From Defluviitaleaceae bacterium (GTDB lineage: Bacteria; Bacillota; Clostridia; Lachnospirales; WQUN01), in assembly GCA_009786685.1 (NCBI GenBank), contig WQRQ01000005.1, forward strand, positions 1-49,607: DNA of 49,607 nucleotides, read 5' to 3'. This document shows positions 19,752 through 28,416 of this stretch, in pieces (within the stretch, counting starts at the first letter, position 1; the number at the start of each line of letters is the position of its first letter). Made by a program: the position numbers and the translations under genes. Below the pieces are notes generated by a model. That model was not told the DNA's origin and made no database searches. It saw only the letters and a program-made list of their open reading frames with translations.

Positions 19752-20660
19752 GTGACTTTGTACGCGGACATTTTATTTTTGGTAAATTTTATTATGAACG
19801 GATTTGTGCTGTGGGTGCTTGCCAAGGTGGTGCGGGCAAGGGCTAAGGCACGGTGGCTGTTGGCGGGGTCGGGGATAATGGCTCTGCTTTATACGCTGCT
19901 TATTGTGGTGGAAGCTTTGCGGTTTGTTAACGTCGTAGTGTCGTCGGTAGTAATTTTATGCGTGGGGGTTGCCGTGGCCTTTAGGCCGCGCACATTACGG
20001 GATTTTGCCAAGTATATGGCGGTGGCTTATTTGATTTCTTTTACCGTGGGCGGGCTGGGTATGGCTTTGTTTTTTCTTACGGATATCCCGTATGCGATTT
20101 ATTTTATCGCAGCGGATTGGGATGGGTTTACACGGATAGTGTCTTGGCAGCTTGCGCTGGTGGGGATGGTTTTAAGCTATGTTGCGATAAAATTTGGAAT
20201 TAAAATAGCAGAAAGGTTTACACTGAAGCGACAAATGCTATGCAGTGTGTGTATTTCTGTCGAGGGGAATGACTGCAACTTCGACGCACTGGTGGACACG
20301 GGGCATAGCCTAAAAGAGCCGCTTTCCAAGTCCCCCGTAATTATCGCAGAATTCGAATATGTAAAACCCCTGCTCCCCGATAGCTTAAAGGTCCTGTTCT
20401 ACGAGAAACAGGAGAATGATTTAACGATACTGCTGTCCGCAAGAGACGCCGAAAACTTTTACAATCGGATAAGAATGATTCCCTTCTCCAGCCTTGGGCG
20501 CAATAACGGAATGCTAATCGGCTTTCGCCCCGACAGCGTAAAAGTAGAGGGCGCAGGAAAAGAAAACACCGCCCCCGATGTGGTTATCGGAATTTACAAC
20601 GATAAATTATGCAGAGACGGAAAGTACAGTGGGCTAATGAGCCCGGAGCTTGTGGCGTAG
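19752..20660 (+). CDS. spoIIGA: sporulation sigma-E processing peptidase SpoIIGA
   Basis: A 302-residue protein. GTG start 5 bases after GGGTGA. Five membrane helices fill residues 1 to about 150, followed by a cytoplasmic aspartic protease domain with catalytic Asp182 in LVDTGHSL. SpoIIGA sits in the sporulation septum and cleaves pro-sigma-E in the mother cell after a signal from the forespore. In most spore formers sigE follows directly; here it does not. Codon style changes from G/T endings to A/C endings at about 20260, at the junction of membrane and protease parts. Confidence 0.92.
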   Translation: MTLYADILFLVNFIMNGFVLWVLAKVVRARAKARWLLAGSGIMALLYTLLIVVEALRFVNVVVSSVVILCVGVAVAFRPRTLRDFAKYMAVAYLISFTVGGLGMALFFLTDIPYAIYFIAADWDGFTRIVSWQLALVGMVLSYVAIKFGIKIAERFTLKRQMLCSVCISVEGNDCNFDALVDTGHSLKEPLSKSPVIIAEFEYVKPLLPDSLKVLFYEKQENDLTILLSARDAENFYNRIRMIPFSSLGRNNGMLIGFRPDSVKVEGAGKENTAPDVVIGIYNDKLCRDGKYSGLMSPELVA

Positions 20661-20760
20661 CACGTTTTGTCGTTTTATGGTAGAATGTGTTTGGCTTTCG
20701 TAGAGGGGGGTCGGTCGTGCGTACTCATTCTTTCATTTTAACGTGAAAGGAGGTGAACGC

Positions 20761-20901
20761 ATGGGTTTTGTCCTATGTTTGGTCGAGATTATTGTCAAAG
20801 CTGTCGTTAAAGTTACCGTTACGACATTGGCTAAAAAAGTAATGTCACGCTTAAAAGGAAAAACCGCCCCTACTGACCCTAGGGACGGCTCGTTGAGATA
20901 A
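20761..20901 (+). CDS. 46-residue hydrophobic peptide
   Basis: A short frame behind an optimal ribosome binding site (AAAGGAGGTGA, 4 bases before the ATG). Residues 1-26 are hydrophobic or amphipathic (GFVLCLVEIIVKAVVKV), then a basic KKVMSRLKGK stretch and a polar tail TDPRDGSLR. This makeup suggests a small membrane-binding peptide. I cannot assign a family; type I toxin peptides and small sporulation peptides look broadly similar. It follows spoIIGA by 100 bases with its own probable -10 (TAGAAT) at about 20681 and a terminator after it. Confidence 0.65.
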   Translation: MGFVLCLVEIIVKAVVKVTVTTLAKKVMSRLKGKTAPTDPRDGSLR

Positions 20902-20918
20902 ATATTTTTTTCACGACC

Positions 20919-20946
20919 GACTCCGATTTCTACGGAAGTCTTTTTT
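20919..20946 (+). terminator. terminator after the 46-residue peptide gene
   Basis: GACTCCG and CGGAAGTC form a stem with one bulge around ATTTCTA, followed by six T. Confidence 0.7.
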
Positions 20947-20969
20947 ATTATGTTCATATTATAGAATTA

Positions 20970-21365
20970 TCAATCCCTTGTGTCAATCAAATCATTTTTT
21001 GCCTGCTCATCATCGCGCTCTTTTACATAATGCCAGTATTCCTCGGGGGTGTAGGGCTTTTTTTGGGTTGTCATTTCTGCTATGCCTGCCAATGCGTTTA
21101 TTTTTTCGTCGATTATGGGCTGCAAGCAGGTAGGGATGTGGTTTTTGTAATGCCTGTGAAATGCAACACATTCCTTGCATTTGCCATGCCATTCGCACGC
21201 GGTTTTTGGACAGGTGCATTGTGTGGCCTTTGGGTCGGATAATACTTCTCGGATTTCGAGGATGTGTGTGTAGAAATCTTCTTTGTTCATAAACGAAAAT
21301 TGCTTAGTTTCCATAATTTCGACATACTCATCTTCCCCAACTGCCCTATATATAGATTTATTCAC
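20970..21365 (-). CDS. Cys-rich small protein, DUF6485-like
   Basis: A 131-residue protein. GTG start 6 bases after GGGGAGG. Residues about 49-85 hold a cluster CxCPKTxCEWHGKCKECVxFHR followed by PTC, a probable metal-binding site typical of short DUF6485-like proteins that are usually 60-80 residues long. Here it has about 45 extra N-terminal residues (YRAVGEDEYVEIM...) and an acidic C-terminal tail. Function unknown; it stands alone between a terminator and a PHP gene. Confidence 0.72.
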   Translation of the reverse strand: MNKSIYRAVGEDEYVEIMETKQFSFMNKEDFYTHILEIREVLSDPKATQCTCPKTACEWHGKCKECVAFHRHYKNHIPTCLQPIIDEKINALAGIAEMTTQKKPYTPEEYWHYVKERDDEQAKNDLIDTRD

Positions 21366-21468
21366 TATAGACCTCCCCTCTTTTGTAAAATTGCGGTTAT
21401 TATAAAGCCTGTGTTGTAAAGGTAGTTTCGGAGTTATAGCAAATTAATTCGAACTAGCTTAACGATAT

Positions 21469-22233
21469 TTATGCAATTATCATTTTTCGTTCACGAAATA
21501 TAACTTCCTGCAAGCCAACATCTGCACAGAGCTTACGAGCAATTTCATAATCCGATGCAAGTTCGCTTTTGTAATGGGCATCGCTGCCGATTGTTATATA
21601 TTTGCCGCCTGCACTACGATATAACTCAAGCAGGGCTTTTGAGGGCATTGTATCAGATAGCCCTTTACGTAATGATGATGTGTTGATTTCAAGAATAATG
21701 TTGGCAGAAATCATTTTGTTAAAAATTTTAAGCAAATGAAAATCATCATATATTAGTGACTTCAGATACCTTTTGGGGATGTCAATATGCGCCAAAACGT
21801 CAAATCCACCATGCTCAACGCATTTTTGCACTTCATGCCAGTAGGCAGAAAAACACTCCTCAACGGAAACCCCGTTTTTAACAAGCTCCGAAAAAAATAA
21901 ATCCGGCGACAAATTGCAATAGTGAACGCCACCAATAATACAGTCATAGGGCAAAGATGCTAACGCTTTTAATTCGTCTTGATACCGATGAGGGCAATCA
22001 AATTCGATACCGGCAAGCAACTCTATATCGCATACTTTCATCTTTGTTTTATTAAATTCTGTAAAAAAATTCGTACTATTATAATACCCTGTGCCAAAAT
22101 CGTTTGGATTATAGTCAACATGGTCGGTAAAACATATTACGTTTACCCCAATTTCACGCGCACGGTCAACGTAATTGGCGAAAGTTTCTTCGGAATCGCT
22201 ACTGCAAAAAGTGTGAACATGCATATCATTCAT
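21469..22233 (-). CDS. PHP domain phosphatase, histidinol-phosphatase type
   Basis: A 254-residue protein. The ATG at 22233 follows AAGGAT by about 7 bases; the longer frame to 22320 adds sequence not seen in the family. PHP metal-site motifs are present: HVHTFCSSDS at the start, TDHVDY, the Glu in LLAGIEFD, GGVHYC, LAHIDI and GSDAHY. This set matches HisJ-type histidinol phosphate phosphatases and related metal-dependent phosphoesterases. No his genes are nearby, so its natural substrate may differ. The gene is more AT-rich than its neighbours and does not share their codon style. Confidence 0.85.
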   Translation of the reverse strand: MNDMHVHTFCSSDSEETFANYVDRAREIGVNVICFTDHVDYNPNDFGTGYYNSTNFFTEFNKTKMKVCDIELLAGIEFDCPHRYQDELKALASLPYDCIIGGVHYCNLSPDLFFSELVKNGVSVEECFSAYWHEVQKCVEHGGFDVLAHIDIPKRYLKSLIYDDFHLLKIFNKMISANIILEINTSSLRKGLSDTMPSKALLELYRSAGGKYITIGSDAHYKSELASDYEIARKLCADVGLQEVIFRERKMIIA

Positions 22234-22442
22234 GTATTTTATCCTTACTTCTTTCCTATAGATATTACACTCATTATAGCAAGACGGCACATTACCGTCA
22301 AAGCAGCTAAACGAGCGCACCGGCTAAAGAATCGTTACCCTCCTTACACTTGCTTGCTCCCCACAAAACAAACCCATATACGACCACGCTGTTTTATGCT
22401 AAACTTCGCACAATAAAACTAAATACTTGGAGGGATTTTTAT

Positions 22443-23945
22443 ATGTTTAAAGCAAACGAAAAAAACCCACGCGCAAGTGGTGTCCTTGTACATCCTACGT
22501 CTTTTCCGGGGCATTTTGGTATGGGCGACCTTGGTTGGGGTGCGTATCAGTTTATTGATTTTTTAAAAAAGGCTAAGCAAAAACTTTGGCAGGTGCTTCC
22601 TCTCGGGCCTACGGGATATGGGGATTCGCCTTACCAGAGTTTTTCTTCGTTTGCGGGCAATCACTATTTGATTAGCCCGAATGAGCTAAAAAAGCAGGGC
22701 TGGCTTTGGGACAAGGACTTGGAGAGACCGCGATTCGACCCGCGCTCTATCGACTATGGTTGGGCGATTGAATACAAAATGGGGCTGTTGCGCAAGGCAT
22801 TTGAGCGGTTTAAGGCGGGTGCTGCTGCGGCTCATAAAAGCAAGCTGTCTAAGTTTTGCAAAGCCAACCCGTGGCTGGAAGACTACGCATTGTTTTACGC
22901 GCTAAAAGACCACTTTGGCGGGTTGGAATGGCATAAATGGCCGACCCCGCTCGCAAAGCGTGAATCCGCCGCGATTACCGAAGCTCGCAAAACCCACCAC
23001 GACGCTATCGAGTTTTGCAAATTTCTGCAATACGAGTTTTTCCGCCAATGGGGAGAGGTTAAGGCTTATGCAAACAAGGCTGGGGTTTCTATTATCGGGG
23101 ATATTCCTATTTTTGTGGCGGGGGATTCTTCCGATGTTTGGGCTAATCCGGAGCTTTACATGCTGGATGAGCATGGCCGTCCTACTTCTGTTGCGGGGGT
23201 TCCGCCCGATTATTTTAGTGAGACGGGGCAGCTTTGGGGCAACCCGCTTTACAAATGGGAAGAGCATAAAAAAACCGACTACGAATGGTGGTGCAAACGC
23301 ATAGAAGCCGTGCTTGGCATGGTGGACATTGTGCGCATAGACCATTTCCGCGGCTTCGAGGCCTACTGGGCTGTACCCGCTACCGAAAAAACCGCCGTTA
23401 AAGGAAAATGGATGAAAGGCCCGGGACAAAGCTTTTTTAACGCGCTTAAAAAACGCCTTGGCGACCTGCCAATCATCGCGGAGGATTTGGGCGAAATCAC
23501 CCCCGCCGTAGATAAGCTTCGCCTCGACAACAACCTACCCGGAATGCGCGTATTACATTTCGCCTTCGACCCAACGGGTGCGTCAAACCACATGCCGCAT
23601 AACTATGAGGACAGCCGCACCGTGGTATACACAGGCACACACGACAACAACACAACCCAAGGCTGGTACGCAGACTCACCGGAAAACGAACGCGACTACC
23701 TGCGCCGCGCGCTAAGCGTCAACGGAAACGACGTCGCATGGGATTTAATCAAATTCGCGATGGGAACAAACGCGCTGTACGCGATTGTTCCTATACAGGA
23801 TATTATGAATCTCGGCGCAAGCGACCGCATGAACTGCCCCGGTCTGGCACAGGGCTGGTGGAAATTCCGCTACACCGAGGATATGTTAAACCACCATCAG
23901 GAGGCGCAGTTGCGTTACCTTACGGAGATGTTTAACAGGGCGTAA
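22443..23945 (+). CDS. malQ: 4-alpha-glucanotransferase (GH77)
   Basis: A 500-residue amylomaltase that disproportionates malto-oligosaccharides. The ATG at 22443 follows GGAGGG by about 9 bases; the upstream in-frame ATG at 22350 has none. Signature motifs are ASGVLVHPTSFPG at the start, LPLGPTGYGDSPYQSFS, the nucleophile region DIVRIDHFRGF, the acid/base AEDLGE and the late TGTHDNNT. Length is normal. Codon style is G/T-ending in roughly the first third, with another such island near 23060-23260, and A/C-ending elsewhere. Confidence 0.96.
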   Translation: MFKANEKNPRASGVLVHPTSFPGHFGMGDLGWGAYQFIDFLKKAKQKLWQVLPLGPTGYGDSPYQSFSSFAGNHYLISPNELKKQGWLWDKDLERPRFDPRSIDYGWAIEYKMGLLRKAFERFKAGAAAAHKSKLSKFCKANPWLEDYALFYALKDHFGGLEWHKWPTPLAKRESAAITEARKTHHDAIEFCKFLQYEFFRQWGEVKAYANKAGVSIIGDIPIFVAGDSSDVWANPELYMLDEHGRPTSVAGVPPDYFSETGQLWGNPLYKWEEHKKTDYEWWCKRIEAVLGMVDIVRIDHFRGFEAYWAVPATEKTAVKGKWMKGPGQSFFNALKKRLGDLPIIAEDLGEITPAVDKLRLDNNLPGMRVLHFAFDPTGASNHMPHNYEDSRTVVYTGTHDNNTTQGWYADSPENERDYLRRALSVNGNDVAWDLIKFAMGTNALYAIVPIQDIMNLGASDRMNCPGLAQGWWKFRYTEDMLNHHQEAQLRYLTEMFNRA

Positions 23946-23958
23946 GGAGGAAATTAAC

Positions 23959-24168
23959 ATGCTTATATCCGGAGGACTGCAAACATTATTACTGATTTTA
24001 GCACCTATTGTGATTATCCAGCTTGGGCTTATGATAGCCGCGCTGGTACACATTTTTAGGCATGACAACTACAAAACGGGCAGCCGCCTTATTTGGGTGA
24101 TTGTTGTGCTATGCCTTAATCTTATCGGGCCGATTTTGTACTTTGTCATCGGCAAGGAGGACGAGTAA
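23959..24168 (+). CDS. two-helix membrane protein, PLDc_N domain
   Basis: A 69-residue protein. Two membrane helices (about 8-32 and 42-63) joined by HIFRHDNYKTGSR, ending GPILYFVIGKEDE, which is the PLDc_N (phospholipase D nuclease N-terminal) pattern found as a separate small protein. It overlaps the ABC ATPase start by one base (TAATG). It begins an ABC operon and may assist or anchor the permease. Ribosome binding site GGAGG at 23946-23950. Confidence 0.85.
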   Translation: MLISGGLQTLLLILAPIVIIQLGLMIAALVHIFRHDNYKTGSRLIWVIVVLCLNLIGPILYFVIGKEDE

Positions 24169-25058
24169 TGGAGGCATTATCCATCACGGGGCTTTGCAAA
24201 AGCTTCGGTGCAAACCTTGTGATTAACGACATCTCCTTTGACGTCCCAATGGGGAGCATTTTCGGTTTTATCGGTGCGAACGGCGCGGGAAAAACAACCA
24301 CCATGAACATGGCACTCGGCTTTTTGGAAAGCGACAGCGGCCAAATTTTCATATGCGGCGAGCGCGTAGCCTACGGAAAAACCGCAAAAAGTGTGGGCTA
24401 TTTACCCGACGTCCCGGAGTTTTACAATTACATGCGCCCCAAGGAATACCTAAAGCTATGCGGCGAGCTATCGGGCATGAGCGCGACAAAAATAAAAAAG
24501 CGCGGCAGCGAATTGCTGGAGATTGTAGGCCTCGAAGGGATTAACCGTAAAATAGGCGGCTTCTCCCGTGGGATGAAACAGCGTCTGGGTATCGCGCAAG
24601 CTTTGCTCGGCGACCCTAATCTGTTGATATGCGACGAGCCGACTTCCGCCCTCGACCCCATCGGCCGCAAGGAAATCTTGGATATTTTAACGGCGGTAAA
24701 AACTACCGTTATTTTCTCCACGCATATCCTTTCCGACGTGGAGCGGATTTGTGACCATGCCGCGATTTTGCATAACGGTAAAATCGCGCTGTACGGCACA
24801 CTGGCAGATTTGAAAAAGCGCAAAACCGACAGCTACGCGGTGGAGTTTGCCTCGGCACAAGAAGCCGCTGATTTTTCGGACATTTTGATGAAGGTTAAAG
24901 AGGGCGGCAAGGTTGGCGTAACGGAAAACACCGTCATATTTAACGACGCAAACGGCGGTGAGCTTTTGGCTATACTCGCGGAGCAAAAGCTTGTCCCCGT
25001 AAAATTCGAGCTGCTTGAGCCTACCTTGGAAAGCCTGTATTTAGAGGTGGCCGCATGA
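24168..25058 (+). CDS. ABC transporter ATP-binding protein
   Basis: A 296-residue protein. Walker A GANGAGKTT, signature FSRGMKQRLG, Walker B LLICDEPTSALDP, H-loop STHI. The C-terminal 80 residues are the extension common in ATPases paired with ABC-2 exporters. It should power the permease encoded next, with which it overlaps by ATGA. Substrate unknown. Confidence 0.93.
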   Translation: MEALSITGLCKSFGANLVINDISFDVPMGSIFGFIGANGAGKTTTMNMALGFLESDSGQIFICGERVAYGKTAKSVGYLPDVPEFYNYMRPKEYLKLCGELSGMSATKIKKRGSELLEIVGLEGINRKIGGFSRGMKQRLGIAQALLGDPNLLICDEPTSALDPIGRKEILDILTAVKTTVIFSTHILSDVERICDHAAILHNGKIALYGTLADLKKRKTDSYAVEFASAQEAADFSDILMKVKEGGKVGVTENTVIFNDANGGELLAILAEQKLVPVKFELLEPTLESLYLEVAA

Positions 25059-26842
25059 GAAATTACGCGATTTTTCTTAAAAAAGAGCTTATGGAGGCGT
25101 TAAAGACCCATAAGCTGCTAATTCTCGGCGCGGTTGCCCTTTTTTTCGGAATGCTCGGCCCGCTTACCGCCTTCTTTTTGCCGGAAATTTTTCGCTTGGC
25201 CATGGAAAGCGACCCTTCTATGGCGGGCATGGATTTTGGCGAGTTGTTTTCAGACCCTGCTGCCGTTGATTCTTGGATGCAGTTTTACAGCAACATTAAC
25301 ATGTTTTTTATCGTGATTGTTGTAATGTTTAGCGGAATGCTCTCGTCGGAGATGTCTCGCGGCACACTTAGGATTATGCTTTCCAAGGGGCTTTCGCGGA
25401 CTGCCGTTGTTTTGGCAAAATTTACGTCGGCGTCGATTATTTGGACATTCGGCTTTGCAATTGCGGCATTTACGTCTTGGGCTTATACAGCGGTGCTGTT
25501 TGACGACCATGTTCCTAATTTGGCCTTTGCTATGCTTATTTTATGGGCTTTTGGGATGTTTTTGCTGGCGGCTACCACCTTTGCCGCCACGCTTACAAAT
25601 AAAAGCTTTATATGTATGCTTATTGTTGGAGCCATTGCTTTTTTGTTGGCCGTTTTTGGCTCAATCCCGGGCGTGGGGGGCTACAATCCCATGTCGCTGT
25701 CTACGAGTGCAAACCTTCCTTTGGACGTGGCGACACCAAGGCAATTTTTGCCCGCACTGGCCGTTACGGTTATCGGAATCGTTTCGTTTATCATGCTTGC
25801 CGTGGTTTCTTTTAATAAAAAAGGCGCGGGAAAAAAAGCTGTAGCTATCGCAGGCTTTGCGGTTATCTTCATAGGAATCACCGTATTCTTTGGCCAAGAA
25901 ATGCCCCGCCAAATCGCCCTAAACCGCCACGTAATCTCCGAAAGCATAATCATCGGAGAAGGCACAGAATGGGAACTCCATGGACTGCTCACCCTACCCC
26001 GCCACACAGAAGGTGCTGTACCCGCAGTGGTACTCGTCCACGGCAGCGGCGCACAGAATATGAATCAAACGATTTTCGATAACGAGCCGTTCCGCGACGT
26101 GGCAGAGTATCTTTCGCAAAACGGCATAGCCGTAATCCGCTACAACAAGCGCACGCTAACCCACGGCAGGGCAATGTCTCGACTGGACGGCCAAACCATA
26201 TGGGAAGAATCCATAGAGGACGCAATCCTGGCCGCCAACCTGCTACGCGCCGACCCACGCATAAGCGAGGTCTACATCCTCGGACACAGCCTTGGCGGAA
26301 TGCTCGCCCCACGTATCCACGCAAACGGCGGCGACTTCGACGGAATAATAATATGGGCAGGCTCGCCACGTTTTGTTCTCGACATAAGCCGAAACCAAGC
26401 CCTCGACACAGGCGACCCGGAAATCATAGAAGCCAACACCCTGCTAATGGACGAATTCTTCGACCAAATCCGCCACATGCCCCCGGAAGAAGTACGCACA
26501 ACGTACTTTCGCCACTGGGGCAACATGGGTTACTACTGGCTGGATATGTACAACCACCCCGTCCCCGTATATCTGGAAAAAGTAGATGTCCCAATGCTGA
26601 TAATGCACCCCGACGACGACGTACAAGTATTAACAGAAATCGACTTTGCTATGTACAAGGAGCTGCTCGAAGGCCGCGATAACGTAACCTTCAAGCTCTA
26701 CCCCGGCCTAAACCACCTATTCATGCCGTCCCGAGACTTCCCCATATCGGAAATCCTAAACGAATACAGAATCCGCTCCCGCGTAGATGAACAAGTGTTG
26801 CGTGATATAGTGGAGTGGATTGCCGAAATGCAACGATTATGA
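25055..26842 (+). CDS. ABC-2 permease fused to an alpha/beta hydrolase
   Basis: A 595-residue protein in one uninterrupted frame. Residues 1 to about 280 are an ABC-2 type permease with six predicted membrane helices (typical GMLSSEMSRGTLRIMLSKGLSR before the third). A last helix (about 265-285) leads into an alpha/beta hydrolase of about 300 residues: VLVHGSG (oxyanion region), nucleophile elbow GHSLGG, a later HPDDDV (acid) and GLNHLF (His), so the Ser-Asp-His triad appears complete. The hydrolase should lie on the outer face. Codon style switches from G/T to A/C endings at about 25810-25880, close to the domain boundary. Confidence 0.9.
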   Translation: MRNYAIFLKKELMEALKTHKLLILGAVALFFGMLGPLTAFFLPEIFRLAMESDPSMAGMDFGELFSDPAAVDSWMQFYSNINMFFIVIVVMFSGMLSSEMSRGTLRIMLSKGLSRTAVVLAKFTSASIIWTFGFAIAAFTSWAYTAVLFDDHVPNLAFAMLILWAFGMFLLAATTFAATLTNKSFICMLIVGAIAFLLAVFGSIPGVGGYNPMSLSTSANLPLDVATPRQFLPALAVTVIGIVSFIMLAVVSFNKKGAGKKAVAIAGFAVIFIGITVFFGQEMPRQIALNRHVISESIIIGEGTEWELHGLLTLPRHTEGAVPAVVLVHGSGAQNMNQTIFDNEPFRDVAEYLSQNGIAVIRYNKRTLTHGRAMSRLDGQTIWEESIEDAILAANLLRADPRISEVYILGHSLGGMLAPRIHANGGDFDGIIIWAGSPRFVLDISRNQALDTGDPEIIEANTLLMDEFFDQIRHMPPEEVRTTYFRHWGNMGYYWLDMYNHPVPVYLEKVDVPMLIMHPDDDVQVLTEIDFAMYKELLEGRDNVTFKLYPGLNHLFMPSRDFPISEILNEYRIRSRVDEQVLRDIVEWIAEMQRL

Positions 26843-26887
26843 TAGATTGAACTATGCAATTTGAAAAACGAGGTTGGGGTTAAACTT

Positions 26888-27232
26888 ATGGGATTAAACG
26901 CAATAGGCGCAAACCCGGATTTGCCGGGGTTTACGGAAGAAAACTTAAATAAGCATTTTGGCAGCGGCAGTAAAAGCGACCATAGCAAGCAGTACCAAGG
27001 ATTTACAAAAGAGCAGTACGCAAAAAGAGCGCATGTCCTCGTCACGTCAAAGGTTAGCGACAACATACTTGGCTACAGAGCAAGCAACGGCAACATTGTA
27101 AGGTTTGACGAATCAACAAACGACTTTGTAAAAGGTGCAAAAAACGGAATAAAAACCATGTTTAAGCCCGAAGAAGGGACGCTGTATTTTGAACGTCAAC
27201 TATTGCGTGATGGAGGTGTAACAAATGATTAA
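26888..27232 (+). CDS. orphan toxin domain, CdiA C-terminal tRNase-like
   Basis: About 114 residues; the start is uncertain (ATG 26888 after AGGTTGGGGT, or TTG 26861). The pattern LNKHFG..., YxKxAxxL, GYRASNGNIVRFDESTNDFV, then IKTMFKPEEGTLYFERQ fits the C-terminal nuclease domains (BECR fold, tRNA-cleaving) of contact-dependent and other polymorphic toxins. No secretion or delivery domain is attached, so this is a detached toxin cassette or a remnant. The last 8 bases overlap the next gene, the probable immunity partner. Confidence 0.7.
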   Translation: MGLNAIGANPDLPGFTEENLNKHFGSGSKSDHSKQYQGFTKEQYAKRAHVLVTSKVSDNILGYRASNGNIVRFDESTNDFVKGAKNGIKTMFKPEEGTLYFERQLLRDGGVTND

Positions 27233-27434
27233 TTGCCCGGTTTGCAACAAATATGTATTTGAAGAAGATAACGACTTTGATGTATGCGAAATATGCGGTT
27301 GGGAAAATGACGGCGTACAGCTCGACGACCCAAACTACCGAGGCGGGGCAAATCCCGACAGCCTAAACGAACGTAAAATTTGGTGGGCGCAGCAGCTTGC
27401 AACAACACGTACTTCGGAATCCGTAGCGGTATAA
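27225..27434 (+). CDS. CPCC-type Cys-rich protein, probable immunity partner
   Basis: A 69-residue protein. ATG 6 bases after GGAGGTG. Two CxxC pairs (CPVC at 4-7 and CEIC near 24-27) and the motif WENDGVQLDDPNYRGGAN...SLNE identify the Cys_rich_CPCC family, a zinc-ribbon-like domain common beside polymorphic toxins. Overlap with the toxin frame supports joint translation. The first CxxC reads CPVC rather than CPCC. Confidence 0.82.
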   Translation: MINCPVCNKYVFEEDNDFDVCEICGWENDGVQLDDPNYRGGANPDSLNERKIWWAQQLATTRTSESVAV

Positions 27435-27437
27435 AAG

Positions 27438-27482
27438 AAGTGGGCGTCGGTCGGGTTAGCAAACCCCAACGCCCACTTTTTT
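27438..27482 (+). terminator. rho-independent terminator after the toxin/immunity pair
   Basis: AAGTGGGCGT pairs with ACGCCCACTT, with an inner GGGTT/AACCC stem, followed by six T. Also serves as the end of the convergent pdxS transcript. Confidence 0.92.
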
Positions 27483-27491
27483 CATACATTT

Positions 27492-28343
27492 TTAACTCGC
27501 GTTACGCTCCGCCATCAACATCTTAATTTCCGATTCATTAATACCTACCATAGCCTCGCCCAAGTCCTCACTTAGCTCGGCAATCAGCTTCGCGTCCTTA
27601 TAATTCTCCACGGCCTTTACAATCGCGCCGGCACGCTTCTGCGGGTCGCCGGATTTGAATATACCCGAACCCACAAAAACGCCTTCCGCGCCAAGGTGTA
27701 CCATCAACGCAGCGTCGGCAGGGGTAGCCACTCCCCCCGCAGAAAAATTAGGCACGGGCAGCTTTCCATGCTCGTTTACATATTTAAGCAGCTCATACGG
27801 CACGCGTAATTCCTTTGCAGTATCATACAGCTCGTCCTTGCTCATGCTTGCCACGCGGCGCATTTCTGCCTTTATTTCACGCATATGGCGTACGGCTTGT
27901 ACCACATCACCCGTACCCGCTTCGCCCTTAGTGCGTATCATCCTCGCGCCTTCGGCAATCCTGCGCAGTGCCTCACCCAAATCCTTAGCACCACAAACAA
28001 ACGGCGTCTTAAACTCTGCCTTATCTATATGGTACTTATCATCCGCAGGCGAAAGCACCTCACTCTCATCAATATAATCAATCCCAATGGCCTCCAGCAA
28101 CCTTGCCTCCACAAAATGCCCAATACGACACTTTGCCATCACAGGAATCTTTACCGCACCCATAATCCCTTTTATCATCCTCGGGTCGCTCATCCTCGAA
28201 ACCCCACCCGCCGCACGAATATCAGCAGGTATCCTCTCCAGTGCCATAACAGCACCCGCACCAGCCTTCTCTGCAATAACAGCCTGCTCCGGACTGGTTA
28301 CATCCATAATCACTTTACCTTTTAATTTTTCTGCTAAGTTCAT
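27492..28343 (-). CDS. pdxS: pyridoxal 5'-phosphate synthase lyase subunit
   Basis: A 283-residue protein that makes PLP from ribose 5-phosphate, glyceraldehyde 3-phosphate and ammonia. Motifs: [29 protein letters not shown], the catalytic Lys in [12 protein letters not shown], phosphate-binding [14 protein letters not shown] and [11 protein letters not shown]. The start follows GGAGG. The glutaminase partner pdxT is not next to it here. Slightly shorter than typical (about 290). Confidence 0.96.
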   Translation of the reverse strand: MNLAEKLKGKVIMDVTSPEQAVIAEKAGAGAVMALERIPADIRAAGGVSRMSDPRMIKGIMGAVKIPVMAKCRIGHFVEARLLEAIGIDYIDESEVLSPADDKYHIDKAEFKTPFVCGAKDLGEALRRIAEGARMIRTKGEAGTGDVVQAVRHMREIKAEMRRVASMSKDELYDTAKELRVPYELLKYVNEHGKLPVPNFSAGGVATPADAALMVHLGAEGVFVGSGIFKSGDPQKRAGAIVKAVENYKDAKLIAELSEDLGEAMVGINESEIKMLMAERNAS

Positions 28344-28374
28344 TTTTTTCCTCCGACAATTTTAATAAAATCAT

Positions 28375-28408
28375 AAGACCTTGGGGCTTTGCCCCCTTGA
28401 CCCCCATC
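28375..28408. repeat. dispersed GC-rich intergenic repeat, copy 1 (short)
   Basis: AAGACCTTGGGGCTTTGCCC followed by CCTTGACCCCCATC. It matches both ends of the longer copies at 41960 and 43291 but lacks their central part. It lies between pdxS and purE. Confidence 0.8.
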
Positions 28409-28416
28409 TTTTACGC

